Positions 46,807-57,487 are shown, numbered from the stretch's first letter. The stretch is 64,000 bases of DNA from Gracilaria gracilis (GCA_030374805.1 JARGSG010000015.1:620001-684000); one strand, 5' to 3'. The notes: a model not told the origin generated them from the letters alone. Numbers and translations are program-made.

Positions 46807-48330
46807 TTACAGCGCCGCGCCGCCAACTTGGCTGCGCGCGCCGCTCAGCTGCACCAGCGGCGCAATCTCGCGCACAATGTCGTGCGTAGCGTTCGGTCGC
46901 CCCAGCCGCTTCGCGCGTCTGGAGCGCTCCTCCAGCAGCCGCGGGTTACACACCCAGTCGGCCACAATGTTGCCGATGATGTCCGGCTGCCTACAAAACG
47001 TGCCCACCCCCGTCTCCGTCACGTACTGCACGTTGGGCGCCTCCTGCCCCGGCAAGAAGCCCGACAGCACGATGGGCAGCCCGCGGATGAGCGCCTCGGC
47101 AATCGTGCCAGGCCCCGCCTTGCTCACCAGCACGTCCGACGCCGCCATCCACTCCGACATGTTGTGCACAAAGCCCTTGACGTGAACTGTCAGCGGCCAC
47201 GCGCGGCTCGACAGCTGTTGCTTCAAGCGCTCGTTCTTGCCGCATACCACCACCAACTGCGCGCCGTCGCGCCCCAGCCGTCGCTGCAGCTTGTCCGCAA
47301 TGGACACTGCAATGCGCCCCACGCCGCCCACGCCATCGCCGCCGCCCACAATGAGCACGGTGGGCACGTCGCGCCGCAGGCGCAGCTGCATTCGAAGCGC
47401 GTGCTTCTCCTGCGCGTCGCGCCAAAAGTCCGAGCGCACCGGCAGCCCATACTGCCTCAGCTGCTGGTGCTTGAGCCCGCAGCGCAGCGCGATGCGCCGC
47501 ACGCGGTCGGTGGGCACGAAACACAGGTCCACCTCGCGGTGGAACCACGTGGGATGCGCGCCGCCCAGGTCCGAGCACACGGTCACGAACGGCGGACGCG
47601 AGCTCATGGTGCGCAACACGCGCAGCGGGATGAACTGCGTGAGCGGATGCACGCTCACAATGAGGTGCGGCTCATAGCTGCGCATGGCGCGTCGAAAGTT
47701 GTCGTTGCCCACCGCGTTGGCAAACTCCTCCGTCAGCCGGCGCGTGAGCGGGAAGCGTCCGTACTGCCACGCGGCGCGCCACAGCGGCGGGTTCTTGGCC
47801 AGGAACGAGTAGCCGCCGGGAAAGTTGTCAAACGGCTGTCCGACGATCTCGGTCCAAAAGTCCACGATGGTGCACTCGATACGGCCGGGATACAGCTCCT
47901 CGAACGCGGCGCTAAGCGCCTGCGCCGACGCGCGATGGCCGCCGCCCGTGTCCGAAATCAGAAACATGATGCGCACGCGCGACGCAGAAGGCGCGGCGCG
48001 CTCGCGGCTGGCGCCGGCCGACAGCTCGTGCTGGCACGCCGCGTCCATTCCATCGCCGGAGCCGTCGTAGATGCCGGAGCCGTCGTAGATGCCGGCGCCG
48101 TCGTACGGGCCGCAGCCCCCGCCGCCGCGCAGCGCGGCGGCGCGCGTGTCCGCGGTGGCGACGCGCCGTAGCTGCTGCTGCGCGCCGCGCGGCGCGAACA
48201 GCGACGAGCGCAGCGCGGCCGGCGCGCGCGGCCGGCGCAGGCGCAGGCTGGACGACGCCGGCGTGCGGCGCGCGCTGCGCGTGGCGCGCGGCAGCACTGT
48301 GGGCGGCGCGGGGATGAACGCGCGCGTCAT
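46807..48330 (-). CDS. MGD1: Monogalactosyldiacylglycerol synthase, plastid
   Basis: A 507-residue GT28 enzyme adding galactose from UDP-galactose to diacylglycerol, which makes the main thylakoid lipid. The N-terminal ~115 residues are a transit peptide (MTRAFIPAPPTVLPRAT, early Phe) and a Gly/Asp/Tyr repeat (YDGAGIYDGSGIYDGSG). The catalytic part has 'VRIMFLISDTGGGHRASAQA', 'VDFWTEIVGQPFDNFPGGY', 'SVHPLTQFIPLRVLR' and 'TVCSDLGGAHPTWFH'. The sugar-nucleotide segment is 'LVSKAGPGTIAEALIRGLP' with 'GFLPGQEAPNVQYV'. Complete, no intron. Divergent from the YCII gene, so two plastid proteins share one promoter region. Confidence 0.97.
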   Translation of the reverse strand: MTRAFIPAPPTVLPRATRSARRTPASSSLRLRRPRAPAALRSSLFAPRGAQQQLRRVATADTRAAALRGGGGCGPYDGAGIYDGSGIYDGSGDGMDAACQHELSAGASRERAAPSASRVRIMFLISDTGGGHRASAQALSAAFEELYPGRIECTIVDFWTEIVGQPFDNFPGGYSFLAKNPPLWRAAWQYGRFPLTRRLTEEFANAVGNDNFRRAMRSYEPHLIVSVHPLTQFIPLRVLRTMSSRPPFVTVCSDLGGAHPTWFHREVDLCFVPTDRVRRIALRCGLKHQQLRQYGLPVRSDFWRDAQEKHALRMQLRLRRDVPTVLIVGGGDGVGGVGRIAVSIADKLQRRLGRDGAQLVVVCGKNERLKQQLSSRAWPLTVHVKGFVHNMSEWMAASDVLVSKAGPGTIAEALIRGLPIVLSGFLPGQEAPNVQYVTETGVGTFCRQPDIIGNIVADWVCNPRLLEERSRRAKRLGRPNATHDIVREIAPLVQLSGARSQVGGAAL

Positions 48331-48686
48331 TTCGGTGCTTGATGGCTGGCGGCGCGACGGCGGGCGGCGTGCGCTCTCGTCGGTGACGGGACGGCTGTTG
48401 TATGCGCGCGGTGGCAGCAGCAGCCGCAGCCGCAGCCGCAGCCGCAGCCAGCAGCCAGCAGCCAGCAGCCAGCAGCGTCGGGCGCGGTGCGAGCGCGCAG
48501 GAACTGCTGCGGCAGGAGGACAACGGTGGGCGCCACGACAAGTGCCGCGCTGCTATTGGCTGCGCCCCCGCGCGGCGCGCGCGTGTTCTCTCCGAGTGTG
48601 CGACCGGCGCTGGCGCGCGTGCATTGGCACAGCGCTGTGGGCGCAAGCTGCCGATCGGCGCGCTTTGATATCTCCCGAAGGTCGAC
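48331..48686. promoter_or_regulatory. Divergent promoter, MGD1 / YCII protein
   Basis: 356 nt between start codons. It contains a CAGCCG/CCAGCAG tandem repeat (48421-48476) and an inverted CCAAT box (ATTGG at about 48555-48559) 130 nt before the YCII ATG. CpG-rich throughout. Confidence 0.5.
48421..48476. repeat. CAGCCG / CCAGCAG tandem repeat
   Basis: Four hexamer CAGCCG units pass into about four heptamer CCAGCAG units in the MGD1/YCII divergent promoter. Confidence 0.8.
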
Positions 48687-49409
48687 ATGGCGTTCGTGTC
48701 GCCGTCGCCGCTGCGTGCGTTTGTTGGCGCCGCCGTCGTCTCACCGCCGGCCTCCTTTGTCGCCAGCTGCCCGCGCCGACGCGCCGCAGCCGCGCCTTCA
48801 TCGTCCCCCGTGCGCATGGCGGCGTCCGCCCCGCTCTTCGCCGCCTTTTGCTCCGACGTGCCCGACAGCGCCGACAAACGCGCCGCCGCGCGCGACGCCC
48901 ACATCGCCTGGATCAAGTCCGAGTCCGTCGCCACCTTCTTCGCCGGCCCCGTCAGAGACTCGCACGCGCACCCGTTCAAGGGCTCGCTCGTCATCGTCGC
49001 GGCGTCGGATTATGAGCACGCCCAGCGCAAACTCGCGCAAGACCCGTACCAAACCACCGGCGTGTTTGCTAGCACCGACCTCAGGGAGTGGCGATGCGGC
49101 ATGACCAGTACCCCTCTTCCGCAGCTCATGTTCTTTGTGTGGTGCGTCGATCGTCCGCAATGTCTGCAGTTGCGCGCTCAAACGCGACCCAGCCACTTGC
49201 AGTGGTGGAAGGACGCGGGTCGGAAGGGAATCATCGGCCCGTTTCCGTGTGAGGGCGGTGCCAATGGTACGCTTATTGTCTGCAGCGGCGACAGCGTGGA
49301 TGAGGTGCGCCAATGGGCCGCCACAGACCCGTACAACCAGGCTGGTTTGTTTCAGAGTGTTACCGTGCTTGCACTCAAGAATGTCATTGACAATGTATCG
49401 CCTTCTTGA
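48687..49409 (+). CDS. Tandem YCII-domain protein, plastid-targeted
   Basis: 240 residues. A transit peptide (MAFVSPSPLRAFVG, to about residue 45) precedes two YCII-related alpha/beta domains. The first runs from 'LFAAFCSDVPDSADKR' through 'AHPFKGSLVIVAASDYEHA' to 'QDPYQTTGVFASTDLREW'. The second runs from 'MFFVWCVDRPQCLQ' through 'GGANGTLIVCSGDSVDEV' to 'ATDPYNQAGLFQSVTV'. Both keep the PxxxxGLF-type strand pattern. YCII domains bind small molecules and are sometimes decarboxylase- or dehalogenase-like; the substrate is unknown. The first domain's His (HIAWIKSES) lies where a family histidine is expected. Divergent from MGD1. Confidence 0.82.
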   Translation: MAFVSPSPLRAFVGAAVVSPPASFVASCPRRRAAAAPSSSPVRMAASAPLFAAFCSDVPDSADKRAAARDAHIAWIKSESVATFFAGPVRDSHAHPFKGSLVIVAASDYEHAQRKLAQDPYQTTGVFASTDLREWRCGMTSTPLPQLMFFVWCVDRPQCLQLRAQTRPSHLQWWKDAGRKGIIGPFPCEGGANGTLIVCSGDSVDEVRQWAATDPYNQAGLFQSVTVLALKNVIDNVSPS

Positions 49410-49706
49410 GCTTTCAACTACACCCGTACGCCATTTATCAACCCTATTACTATCATGTTACCATCATACTTCTACAAGGTTAAACAGTTTTTTCCATCCC
49501 TCATGCCTTCACAAGCTGCATGTCCCAAAACTGCATATGCTTGTTGCCCAATTTGATGCCTCCTCCATTCCAATCTCCCCCTTTCTTCATTTTTGGCCCA
49601 ATCTCCCAACTCATCACCTCTCGCCATCTTGCCCATATCTCTCGCCCCGCACATTCTCACTGCCAATCAACCACCACCCACACAGCACTTCACCACCGAC
49701 AAGCTA

Positions 49707-50612
49707 ATGTTCGCCCATCCGGCCTTTTCACTCGCTCCACATGTACGTGTACTCCCCGGCGCATTGTCCAGAACAACAAATTGCACCCCAAACCCCAGCA
49801 TCCACCGCACCACCGCATGCTGTGCCACGCCCTTCAAGCTATCTCGTCGAGCCCTTCTGTCCTCAATCTCCCTTATCCCGCTCGCTTTTCTCCACCACGC
49901 CCCAGCAGAGGCGCGGCAGCGCTGTCTACCACAAGGAGCCGCGGCGCACGTAATCTCCGCAGCCACATACCCGGAGCAATGGCCCTACACACGCGCTGAT
50001 TTCAAGCGCTTCGACGAATCAGTCGATGCTGAGTTCTACTCCAACCCCCGAATCACGCGCCATATCGACCGCGATGCAGTCGCTGCGTTGCGCAACTATT
50101 ACGAAACCACGTTGCTTCCCGGCAAGTCCGATGTGCTAGACCTGTGCTCATCAATAGAATCGTACATGCCAAACAGCTGGCCGTCTCGAAACTCCGTCGT
50201 AGGACACGGTATGAACGAAGTAGAACTCTCGCGAAACCCGGCGCTGAGCTCGTTTATCGTTCGCGACCTCAACCAACAGCCGCAACTACCATTCGAAGAC
50301 AGCTCATTCGACCTCGTCTGTTGCGCCCTGAGCATTGACTACCTAACCCACCCGCGCGAGTTGATGTCCGAAGTGGCACGAGTATTGAGAAAAAACGGTA
50401 CGGTGGCGTTCAGCTTTAGTGACCGGGTGTTCGTGACAAAGGCTATCGCACTGTGGATGAGCGGCGGAAATGAAGACCATATTTACACGGTAGCGTCCTA
50501 CTTTCACTACACACCCTCTCTCATAGATATCAATGCGGTAGATATTTCGCCCAGAAAGCTCGGCACGTGCAGTGGCGATCCCTTGTACGTTGTGACGGCC
50601 CGTCGCGTATAA
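49707..50612 (+). CDS. SAM-dependent methyltransferase, predicted thylakoid lumen
   Basis: 301 residues from the ATG at 49707. The N-terminus (MFAHPAFSLAPHVRVLPG) is a plastid transit peptide. A twin-arginine-type lumen signal follows (SRRALLSSISLIPLAFLHH) ending at AEA. The Methyltransf_11 fold has 'LPGKSDVLDLCSSIESYMP' (motif I, DLCSS), 'VVGHGMNEVELSRNP', 'DSSFDLVCCALSIDYL' and 'EVARVLRKNGTVAFSFSDR'. Similar proteins occur in cyanobacteria and algae; the substrate is unknown. A lumenal methyltransferase would need SAM supply across the thylakoid membrane, so a peripheral location is an alternative. Upstream in-frame codons are not ATG. Confidence 0.8.
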   Translation: MFAHPAFSLAPHVRVLPGALSRTTNCTPNPSIHRTTACCATPFKLSRRALLSSISLIPLAFLHHAPAEARQRCLPQGAAAHVISAATYPEQWPYTRADFKRFDESVDAEFYSNPRITRHIDRDAVAALRNYYETTLLPGKSDVLDLCSSIESYMPNSWPSRNSVVGHGMNEVELSRNPALSSFIVRDLNQQPQLPFEDSSFDLVCCALSIDYLTHPRELMSEVARVLRKNGTVAFSFSDRVFVTKAIALWMSGGNEDHIYTVASYFHYTPSLIDINAVDISPRKLGTCSGDPLYVVTARRV

Positions 50613-50716
50613 GCCGTTCTTGTCACCTTCACCCAAAGGCTATACAGCCTGCTTCCTTCTCTAAAAGTCTGCCAACTGGCGGCGTTGTATGTGGATTGGG
50701 AAAATGGATGTGGCAG

Positions 50717-52307
50717 TCATCCTCCGACTGTCATAAACACAAAGCCACTGATGCCAGTCAAAATGCCCCATACGGCACCTATTCTCATCACAGCAGCCTC
50801 TCCAAATCTGTCACTCACCCAGCCGGTATACCTGTTGTTGAAAAGAGAATTAAACTGTTAGCAACGTGATGCAGAAGTGCGGAGACACGATGAACGCCCA
50901 AAACATCAACTTACGCCGTATCAATAAGCTGCGGAATCACTGCAAAGCAGTTGAGAGCGCCGAGGTACTTGCCTCGATTCGAATCGTCCGAGTACTCGAC
51001 GGTAAGACCAGTCGGTAACGTAAAATGAGCAGCTTCTGGAAAAGCAAGCATTATCACAATAATCTGCCCAACCAACAAAGATTTTGTACCACTAAAGATG
51101 GCCAACAGAATGCCAAACGCGCCGAAACAAAGACCCATCAACTTGCCCGCACTTACGAAACGCAGCAGAAATGGATACACGGCAGAGAAAGCAATCTGCA
51201 CGAGCGCGCGAACAAGACTAGCCTTGCCGTAAATGCTGACACCTCGTTCGTAGGTAGCTTCGCCTTCCGAGCCTTGTGGAGCTTTTGGATCGCCTGTGAA
51301 CGGTAAACGCAGATGGTAGCATAAGTGTGTGAGAATATGAATTGCAGAGAGGAGAGAGAATTTTTTTGTGACATACCGCCAAGAACTGAAGCGCCCAACC
51401 AGCTAGACAGGTTGGGCATGGTGCAAAACAACATGAAGAATCCCAAAGCGTACGTGCCGCCAATGCGCCACATCCAGCCAGGCAGCGACCTGAGATAGCT
51501 GAGGATGTTGAACGAGCGCGCTTGCGAGGCAGTTTGATCGACGTGTTCCAGCGGCTTTTCCTTTCCAAGCACTAACAGAAGCATGACAGTGGACGAGTAT
51601 AGTAAAGCGGCCAGAAAGTAGCAGGGGCGAATGTGGGAAACTGGTTTCTTATAAGAATCGACCAAAGCATTGGCAGCCAGATCGCCCAAGGAGCCCACAA
51701 CGACAGCGGCACTCTGCACGCGATGCTGCTCATAGTGCGGCAATAAGTCTGCCTGCAACGCGCGCACCGGCCACATGGTGGTGTTAATGGCGAGGTCAAG
51801 CACGCAGAAGGCGACAATAGCAATGACGCAGCTGGCGACATGATGCGCCGAAGAGCCGTTGGCGGTGAAAAGCGCCGCAATCTGCAGGGCGTTAGAAAAG
51901 GTGAGCATGCCAAACACGGTGGCAAGCATGCCAACAATGATAAAGGGGCGGCGTCTCCCAAGCGACGACGTGCACGTATCGGACAGGGCGCCCACAATGG
52001 GCGCGACTATGAGCCCGGATAACGGACCGACGATCCACACCATGTGGCTGATGAAGTCGCCCGCGTTCAAACCGGCCTCGAAGAAGGGCGTGACGGTGGC
52101 AAACTCCAGCGCCCACGCGCCGCTGATGCCGAAGTTGGCGACGCACAACAGGTAGATGTACGCCCAAGAAGCGCGTGGACGCTGCGCGCATTGGTCGGCC
52201 TCATCGCATAGGCGCGCCGCCTCGAGCGCGTCGGAAGCATGTGGCGGCTGCTCCTCATCGTCCGCAGGCAGCGGCTTGTAGGACGCATCCACATCGACGG
52301 TGCCCAT
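50717..52307 (-). CDS. SUT/GPH-type sugar-proton symporter (three exons)
   Basis: Exons 52307-51377, 51293-50915 and 50831-50717, with introns of 83 and 83 nt (GTATGT...CACAG and GTAAGT...AACAG), encode 474 residues. A twelve-helix major-facilitator protein of the sucrose-transporter family is predicted. Signatures are 'GISGAWALEFATVTPFF', 'GLIVAPIVGALSD' followed by 'SSLGRRRPFIIVGML', 'RALQADLLP', 'SSWLGASVLGG' joined across the splice to DPKAPQGSEG, 'YERGVSIYGKASLVRA', and 'GWVSDRFGEAAV' in the last exon. The substrate may be sucrose, floridoside-like or another disaccharide; not decidable here. The chosen start is at 52307; an in-frame ATG 120 nt upstream would add a basic, GC-biased extension. 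Confidence 0.9.
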
Positions 52308-53200
52308 CGTCGAATCTCGACACGGCTCGTCGTCGCCACACGCACGGACGCGCCGTAAAGGCGCGGAAGCTGCACAGCTGCGGCTGCTGCGGTGAAACGG
52401 AAAGCATTCACGCAGCATTGCGGCGCGCTGACAGCGGCGCCACACGTGTGCGGCGTGCGCGTGCTCGTGTACACGTAGCGGCTGGCTGTGGAAGGCTGTG
52501 ATTGGCGCCCGTTGTGCGCGGAGTCCGCGCCGCGGACTGAGCAAGAACTACAGTAGAGTTATCTACTGTATCTACCCCTGTACAGGTTAAGTGGGCGGCA
52601 GAGCAGGAGCAGGCGGATAGCGGATGCGGATGCGGATGCGGATGCGGATGCGGATGCGGATGCGCCATGGCGTGCGCCATGGCGCGCGCGGCAGCTCGCC
52701 GTGGCGCTCGCTCGCGACGGAGCTTCGTGTTCTCCCCGCCTGAGCCGCTTCTCGCCGCTTCTCGCCGCACGATGCGTCAGAGGTACGCGCGTTCAAGCGG
52801 CGGCGCGGCTGCGTGCGCCACTTGCTATAGCCACTGCCATGCTGAGTCGCGTGCGTTTAGCGTTTAGCGTCGGTCTGCCGCCCACGCGCCTTGTCTGTCA
52901 CGTCTGCCGTGTGGCTCAAAGTGGCTGCCACCTTCGCCCCCGCTCACATTCACATGATATTTGTGCGCCACGTGCGTCATGCCAGTGCCAACTTGCTCCT
53001 CCACTCTGGTCGTGTTCTGCCGTCGTTTCTTCGCACTTTTGTACGATTCTCCGCCATGTTTGTACAACAATAGCCATGCACTAAGTTCCCCCCGCGCCTT
53101 GCCAACTCCCCGGACTGTTTAAAAAGCACCCATCCGTCCGTCTGTCGCGTTTCCGTTGTCCACCATCCCATCACCATCGCTTCGTACTCGCACATGCATC
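52308..53200. promoter_or_regulatory. Divergent region, SUT-like / RING protein
   Basis: 893 nt. It contains an ATTGG element at about 52500, a hexamer repeat (52621-52662), TACTGTA/TACAGG words at 52561-52587 and a GC-rich to AT-rich gradient. An ATG at 53194, out of frame, precedes the RING protein start by 7 nt. No coding sequence is recognised. Confidence 0.45.
52621..52662. repeat. CGGATG hexanucleotide repeat, seven copies
   Basis: Seven perfect tandem CGGATG units in the SUT/RING divergent region. Confidence 0.95.
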
Positions 53201-53977
53201 ATGAATCACTCACATCCTAACTGCCTGGCGTGCCAACAACCAACCTCCCCCTCTGACACCACTCGACTGGCGCCCTGTCACTGCTTCCCATTCCACTCTC
53301 ATTGCATCTCCAACCACGAACTGCGCACCCGTCAAGCCTCCAAAACCGCCGCACTCTGCTGTCCCATCTGCCGCACCCGCGTCACCTCCATCCTGCAATC
53401 GCGCCCATACTCCCCACCCACCTCCAGACCGCCGTTCACACATTCCTCCATCGCACACTCTCACCGAACACACCCTGCACAACCGCCGCCCACCTCGCCT
53501 TACGGCCCGTCGTACATTCCACCGCCTCCGCCGCTCGCCGACTACTCGCTACCGCCACCACCGCACCCCTTTTTGTACGCTATGCAACCGACAGCTCCGC
53601 CGCCTACCCCGCCTCCCTCCAAGTCCATGTTCATCTCGGAGCCTGCTTTGCCGCCGCGCTCGGACAAGATCCGCGTGTACTCGGACATGCAACTGCCGCC
53701 AAACGCCTCGCTTTGGCACGATCGTGCGTATGCAACCGACTCGGACAGTTGTCGATTTCAGTTTGCTGGCAGCATGAATATTAGCGCCACCGGAGTGCAC
53801 TCGCTTTCGGTCAACGATCGTGCACGGCCTGACGGGAAGCAGCACACGCCGTATGGGCAACATGCACACTCTCAGCACGCACGTAAGAAAAGGAGAAGGA
53901 AGTCCAGGCATATTGAAGTTTATTGGCCACGCTCCATTGTTGTGCTTGTGAAGAGAATCAAGCGAATGGTGGCATAG
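53201..53977 (+). CDS. Proline-rich RING-finger protein
   Basis: 258 residues from the ATG at 53201. An N-terminal RING-like module has 'CLACQQPTSPSDTT', 'LAPCHCFPFHSHCIS' and 'ALCCPICRTRV'. The spacing suits a C3HC4/C3H2C3 cross-brace, although the third pair reads C-x-C with two His nearby. A long Pro-rich stretch (PPPPPLADYSLPPPPHPF) and a basic C-terminus (ARKKRRRKSRHIEV) follow, ending 'VVLVKRIKRMVA'. It is probably an E3 ubiquitin ligase with a nuclear or membrane-binding basic tail (inference). Upstream in-frame codons are not ATG. No close family is recognised. Confidence 0.7.
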   Translation: MNHSHPNCLACQQPTSPSDTTRLAPCHCFPFHSHCISNHELRTRQASKTAALCCPICRTRVTSILQSRPYSPPTSRPPFTHSSIAHSHRTHPAQPPPTSPYGPSYIPPPPPLADYSLPPPPHPFLYAMQPTAPPPTPPPSKSMFISEPALPPRSDKIRVYSDMQLPPNASLWHDRAYATDSDSCRFQFAGSMNISATGVHSLSVNDRARPDGKQHTPYGQHAHSQHARKKRRRKSRHIEVYWPRSIVVLVKRIKRMVA

Positions 53978-54189
53978 CCGCACCGCTCTGTCTCGTCTTG
54001 TTTCCTTTGTTTGTGCTGTGTGCTTTTTAGATGTGTCATGTTGTATTTGGCATTGATTGGCAATGCTGCCTTTTGTATTACGCTTGTAGAGTCTACAATG
54101 TACACTTCTTTGTTTCAAATGGCGATTCGGTTAAAAGTATCTACCGAAGGTATTAGCCATTTTTTTCTTCGTCTTGTTTTGCTGTGTGT

Positions 54190-54200
54190 TACCAAGGGTA
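54190..54200. promoter_or_regulatory. TACCAASGGTA palindrome, copy 5
   Basis: TACCAAGGGTA about 210 nt downstream of the RING protein's stop, at the edge of the gene-poor region. Confidence 0.35.
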
Positions 54201-54631
54201 ATCTGGTAGCTCTACTTCGAAGTGAAAGACGCTGGTCTTTACGTGCTACAAGCACATGAATGCTGCCGTTGACGTGTTCGTTTTTTTTTTTTTTTTGCGC
54301 TCAAAGGTTTTTGGTTGTAGGCGTTTATCTTCTTGACTCAGTGAGGACGTTGTTGTGCCAATGGCGTGTGCCGCTTCTTCTTCGGGTCAACGAGTGGCAG
54401 CTTCACAGCAATTACTATGATTTGGTACATGGGTTTCTGCAGTGCTGGTCGGATGAATAGCTTCAGTGGAAGCTCAAGCAACGCTTCCTGCTTTTTGATT
54501 TAGTGGAAACGATAGCAATATCAGTGGAGAATCTGAATACTGGTGAAGGTCAAGTTACCAGATACGCACAGAGGCGTTCACACTTCAGATATTTATTTCT
54601 GCGCCCAATGCAATTTAGCTTTAGCAACGGA

Positions 54632-54662
54632 GTCATAGCCTCACGTTGGCTGGTGCTATGAC
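54632..54662. repeat. Inverted repeat, 8-bp arms
   Basis: GTCATAGC and GCTATGAC, perfect arms separated by 15 nt. It could form a stem-loop in RNA or a cruciform; no gene is attached. Confidence 0.6.
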
Positions 54663-56153
54663 AACACCAAAACGGCACTTGCGATTGTACGCAAGGGCGT
54701 TTGTAAGTCAAAAAGGCATTCGCTCACCTTCCGCTCGATGAGTCTGCCTGCTCTGTCATTGGGAGGCTGCCCTGCAAAAAAAAAGCACTGCACTGCCGGA
54801 TTGGTGGCGGCTGTGGAAGCTTGTTGAACATGCATAGCCAGTGCTAATGGATGGGAGCCGCTGAGAATTTGTGTTGCAAGCGCAATACACTAGGCCAAGT
54901 ACGGACAGACATGGTCCGTGACTGTTGTACTCGCATTTTCCGTGAGTGTCTGTTGTAACACATGCTGATACTTGGACACCACTGGATTAATGGGCGGGCA
55001 TTTTCCGCGATTCTGTGGTGCTGTGGTTGGATCTCAACTTGTGTTTTCGCACCGATTGCACGTATGCTGAGGTTAGGTAGAAAAGCGAAGTCTTCGATCG
55101 ACCTTCACGATGAAGCTCTCGCTGATTGTGGCTGCCCTACAATAACTCACTTGCTAATCATTTCGGACAAGTGTGACCAGTGTGTTCATTAGTTTTGAAG
55201 GATACCTTGGGTTTTCTTTCGTTCGTTTTGAACGGCAAACATCTTATCAAGTGTGTTCTAAACACCACATCCAATACAAGGCAGAATTGCCCTCATAAGA
55301 GCAATACTCTCCAGATGAGAAGCAATGCGGTTTTCAAACAGAGTCTTCTACCAATATAGATTGCAATACCTGTAGTGCAATACTATTGCCGACAGGGACC
55401 GACCTCTGTGTTGTGGATTCCTATCCATTGTGGCCAGCGAATGATTTGGTAGATCAGCTGGCAGAAAAAGGCATTGAATGTGTATATTGATCACAATGTG
55501 GGGGTGCCTCTTGACTTTGCAGAGGTGAAGAGAAGAGTTCCAGCCACGGTACGAATGGGTCCATTGAGAGGATTGCTCTTTTGCATGGTTTCGCCAATGA
55601 AACGAGGACTAAGTGAAGGAGAGTCGTCATAACCTCTTGTACGGCGCAATGTGGTACGTGCAGAGCGCCTTGTCGTGGTGTGCCGCTCTGCCGACGGGCT
55701 CAGAGGACGAACAAAGTGGTACAAGGAACGAAAAAGAGATGGAAACGCGACAAACGTCGGTAGCGAAATGCTCACGCAGTCGAGACTGGCTTAGAGGTCT
55801 AATGTGTTTCGGGAGAACAATGTGGTCATTAAGTGAGCGTAACACGGTTGTACATTTGCAGCCAGTGACTAGGTTTTGTTGAGGACGCATTATAGGTTGT
55901 TGGGGGACGTAAGCAAGCCCCTCGCGTCACGATATAATAAACGTGCACGTCGTGCTCACAATTAAGAAGAAGAATAAGAATTGCTGCCACGTGAGATCGA
56001 TGAGGTTACTCTAAGAGAGGTACAGATGACTTTGTGGCAATTGCTTGTGGCCATACACCAACTTTACATCCTCTTAGAACTCATCTTTCGGGCGAGAAGG
56101 TTGTGTGCAATTGCCATCTAGGGGTGGTGAATGACGTTGGATCATTATGTTTT

Positions 56154-56176
56154 ACGACGTCCTGAAAGGACGTCGT
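56154..56176. repeat. Inverted repeat, 10-bp arms with GACGTC cores
   Basis: ACGACGTCCT and AGGACGTCGT are perfect arms around GAA. Each arm contains GACGTC, itself a palindrome and a CRE/bZIP-type core. It is a hairpin or a double regulatory site. Confidence 0.6.
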
Positions 56177-57487
56177 CGTGAAGAATATGCCTACTGCCTT
56201 CGAGAGATAGTCGAGAGTTGCCAGTAGTGGAGATTGTTAGAAGATGTCCCGAAAGAGTATTAGTTTTCTTAGTGAAAGAGGGTTTCTTTAAGCATAAACA
56301 CTCTGCAGCAAGTGGTAATTGAACTGCTGCGTCCGTGAAAGAGAGGGGGAGAGGAAAAATGAAGTGTTTCAACACAACTGTTTTCTGCCTTGTTTGATGT
56401 AACGTACAAGTATTTGTCGAGAACATAATATAACACTGGAAATACTGAGTCGTCCTGGACAATTATGTGCCAGTTCCAGTCGAAATAGGCTACAGCCAGA
56501 GTATTTACTTAATATACATATGGTTGTAGCGAACTAGACAGGCGTTTCAACTTTTTGGTCAGAAGGAAGGCAGTAAAACAGTGTTATGTGTGATATATCA
56601 TAATGCGGTTTAAACCTTAATCAAATCTGATGAAACTCTATTCGTTGGCATTGTTATTCGTCGTTGCAGTCTTGCCGCCTGCACATACTACATCGTATTT
56701 GAGGAGCACAACATCTCTGTTTGCCTTAATACTCTTGCCATGAAACTTATATTCTCTTCTTCCATCGAAAGGACACGTTGAGAATCGAGACACTTCGCTC
56801 TACTCGACCATTTGTTTCCAGTCTGTTGAAGCGTCATGACCCTCGAACACATTATTTCTTGCCGTTTCTCATACTCTGCGGTTGTGAGTAACACTACTCG
56901 CGAGAGACACATCGAGTGCTTTCGATACTTTTAAGTAACGCTTCAATAGCCCTTTCTATTACTGTAGTATGAAGAGATTCGATATGATTCATGATTTGGA
57001 CATTACGCCACGAATTGATCGTTAACACGCCTTGAGAACTCCAAATACTAGCTCACTCGATCTTGCAGTCAGCTGTTATATATACTAAGGCTTAGTCGTT
57101 GGCTATTAGGCAGCTTATTACAAAGATAGGGCTGGCTTGATAGAACACTAAGAACAGAATACTGCCATAGGACTGAAAGTCAAGACTTTTAAACCAAACC
57201 TCTCACATGTGCCATGTTCAGTATGATACTCTGTAGGCTATATAAAGTTTACTCCAGCCATGAGATGCCATGTCTAACGACTTTCGTTTATACTTGTGTA
57301 AAGTTTACAGCTATCCCCATCCTTTGCAAATGCAGATACGCATATGCGCTCGTGGTCCAATAGATAACCAAGGACAATTGAGGGAACAGACGACTAGAAC
57401 CTATTCCATCCATCGGTGTTCTACCTCCGTACCGCTCCAACACATTCTGGAGCAATTCGTAGTTCACTGACTGTTGGGTATTATGTT

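Noticed and set aside
46828-48171. 447-codon plus-strand frame opposite MGD1
   Set aside because: Shadow of MGDG synthase in a GC-rich region; His/Arg/Ala bias and no recognisable fold.
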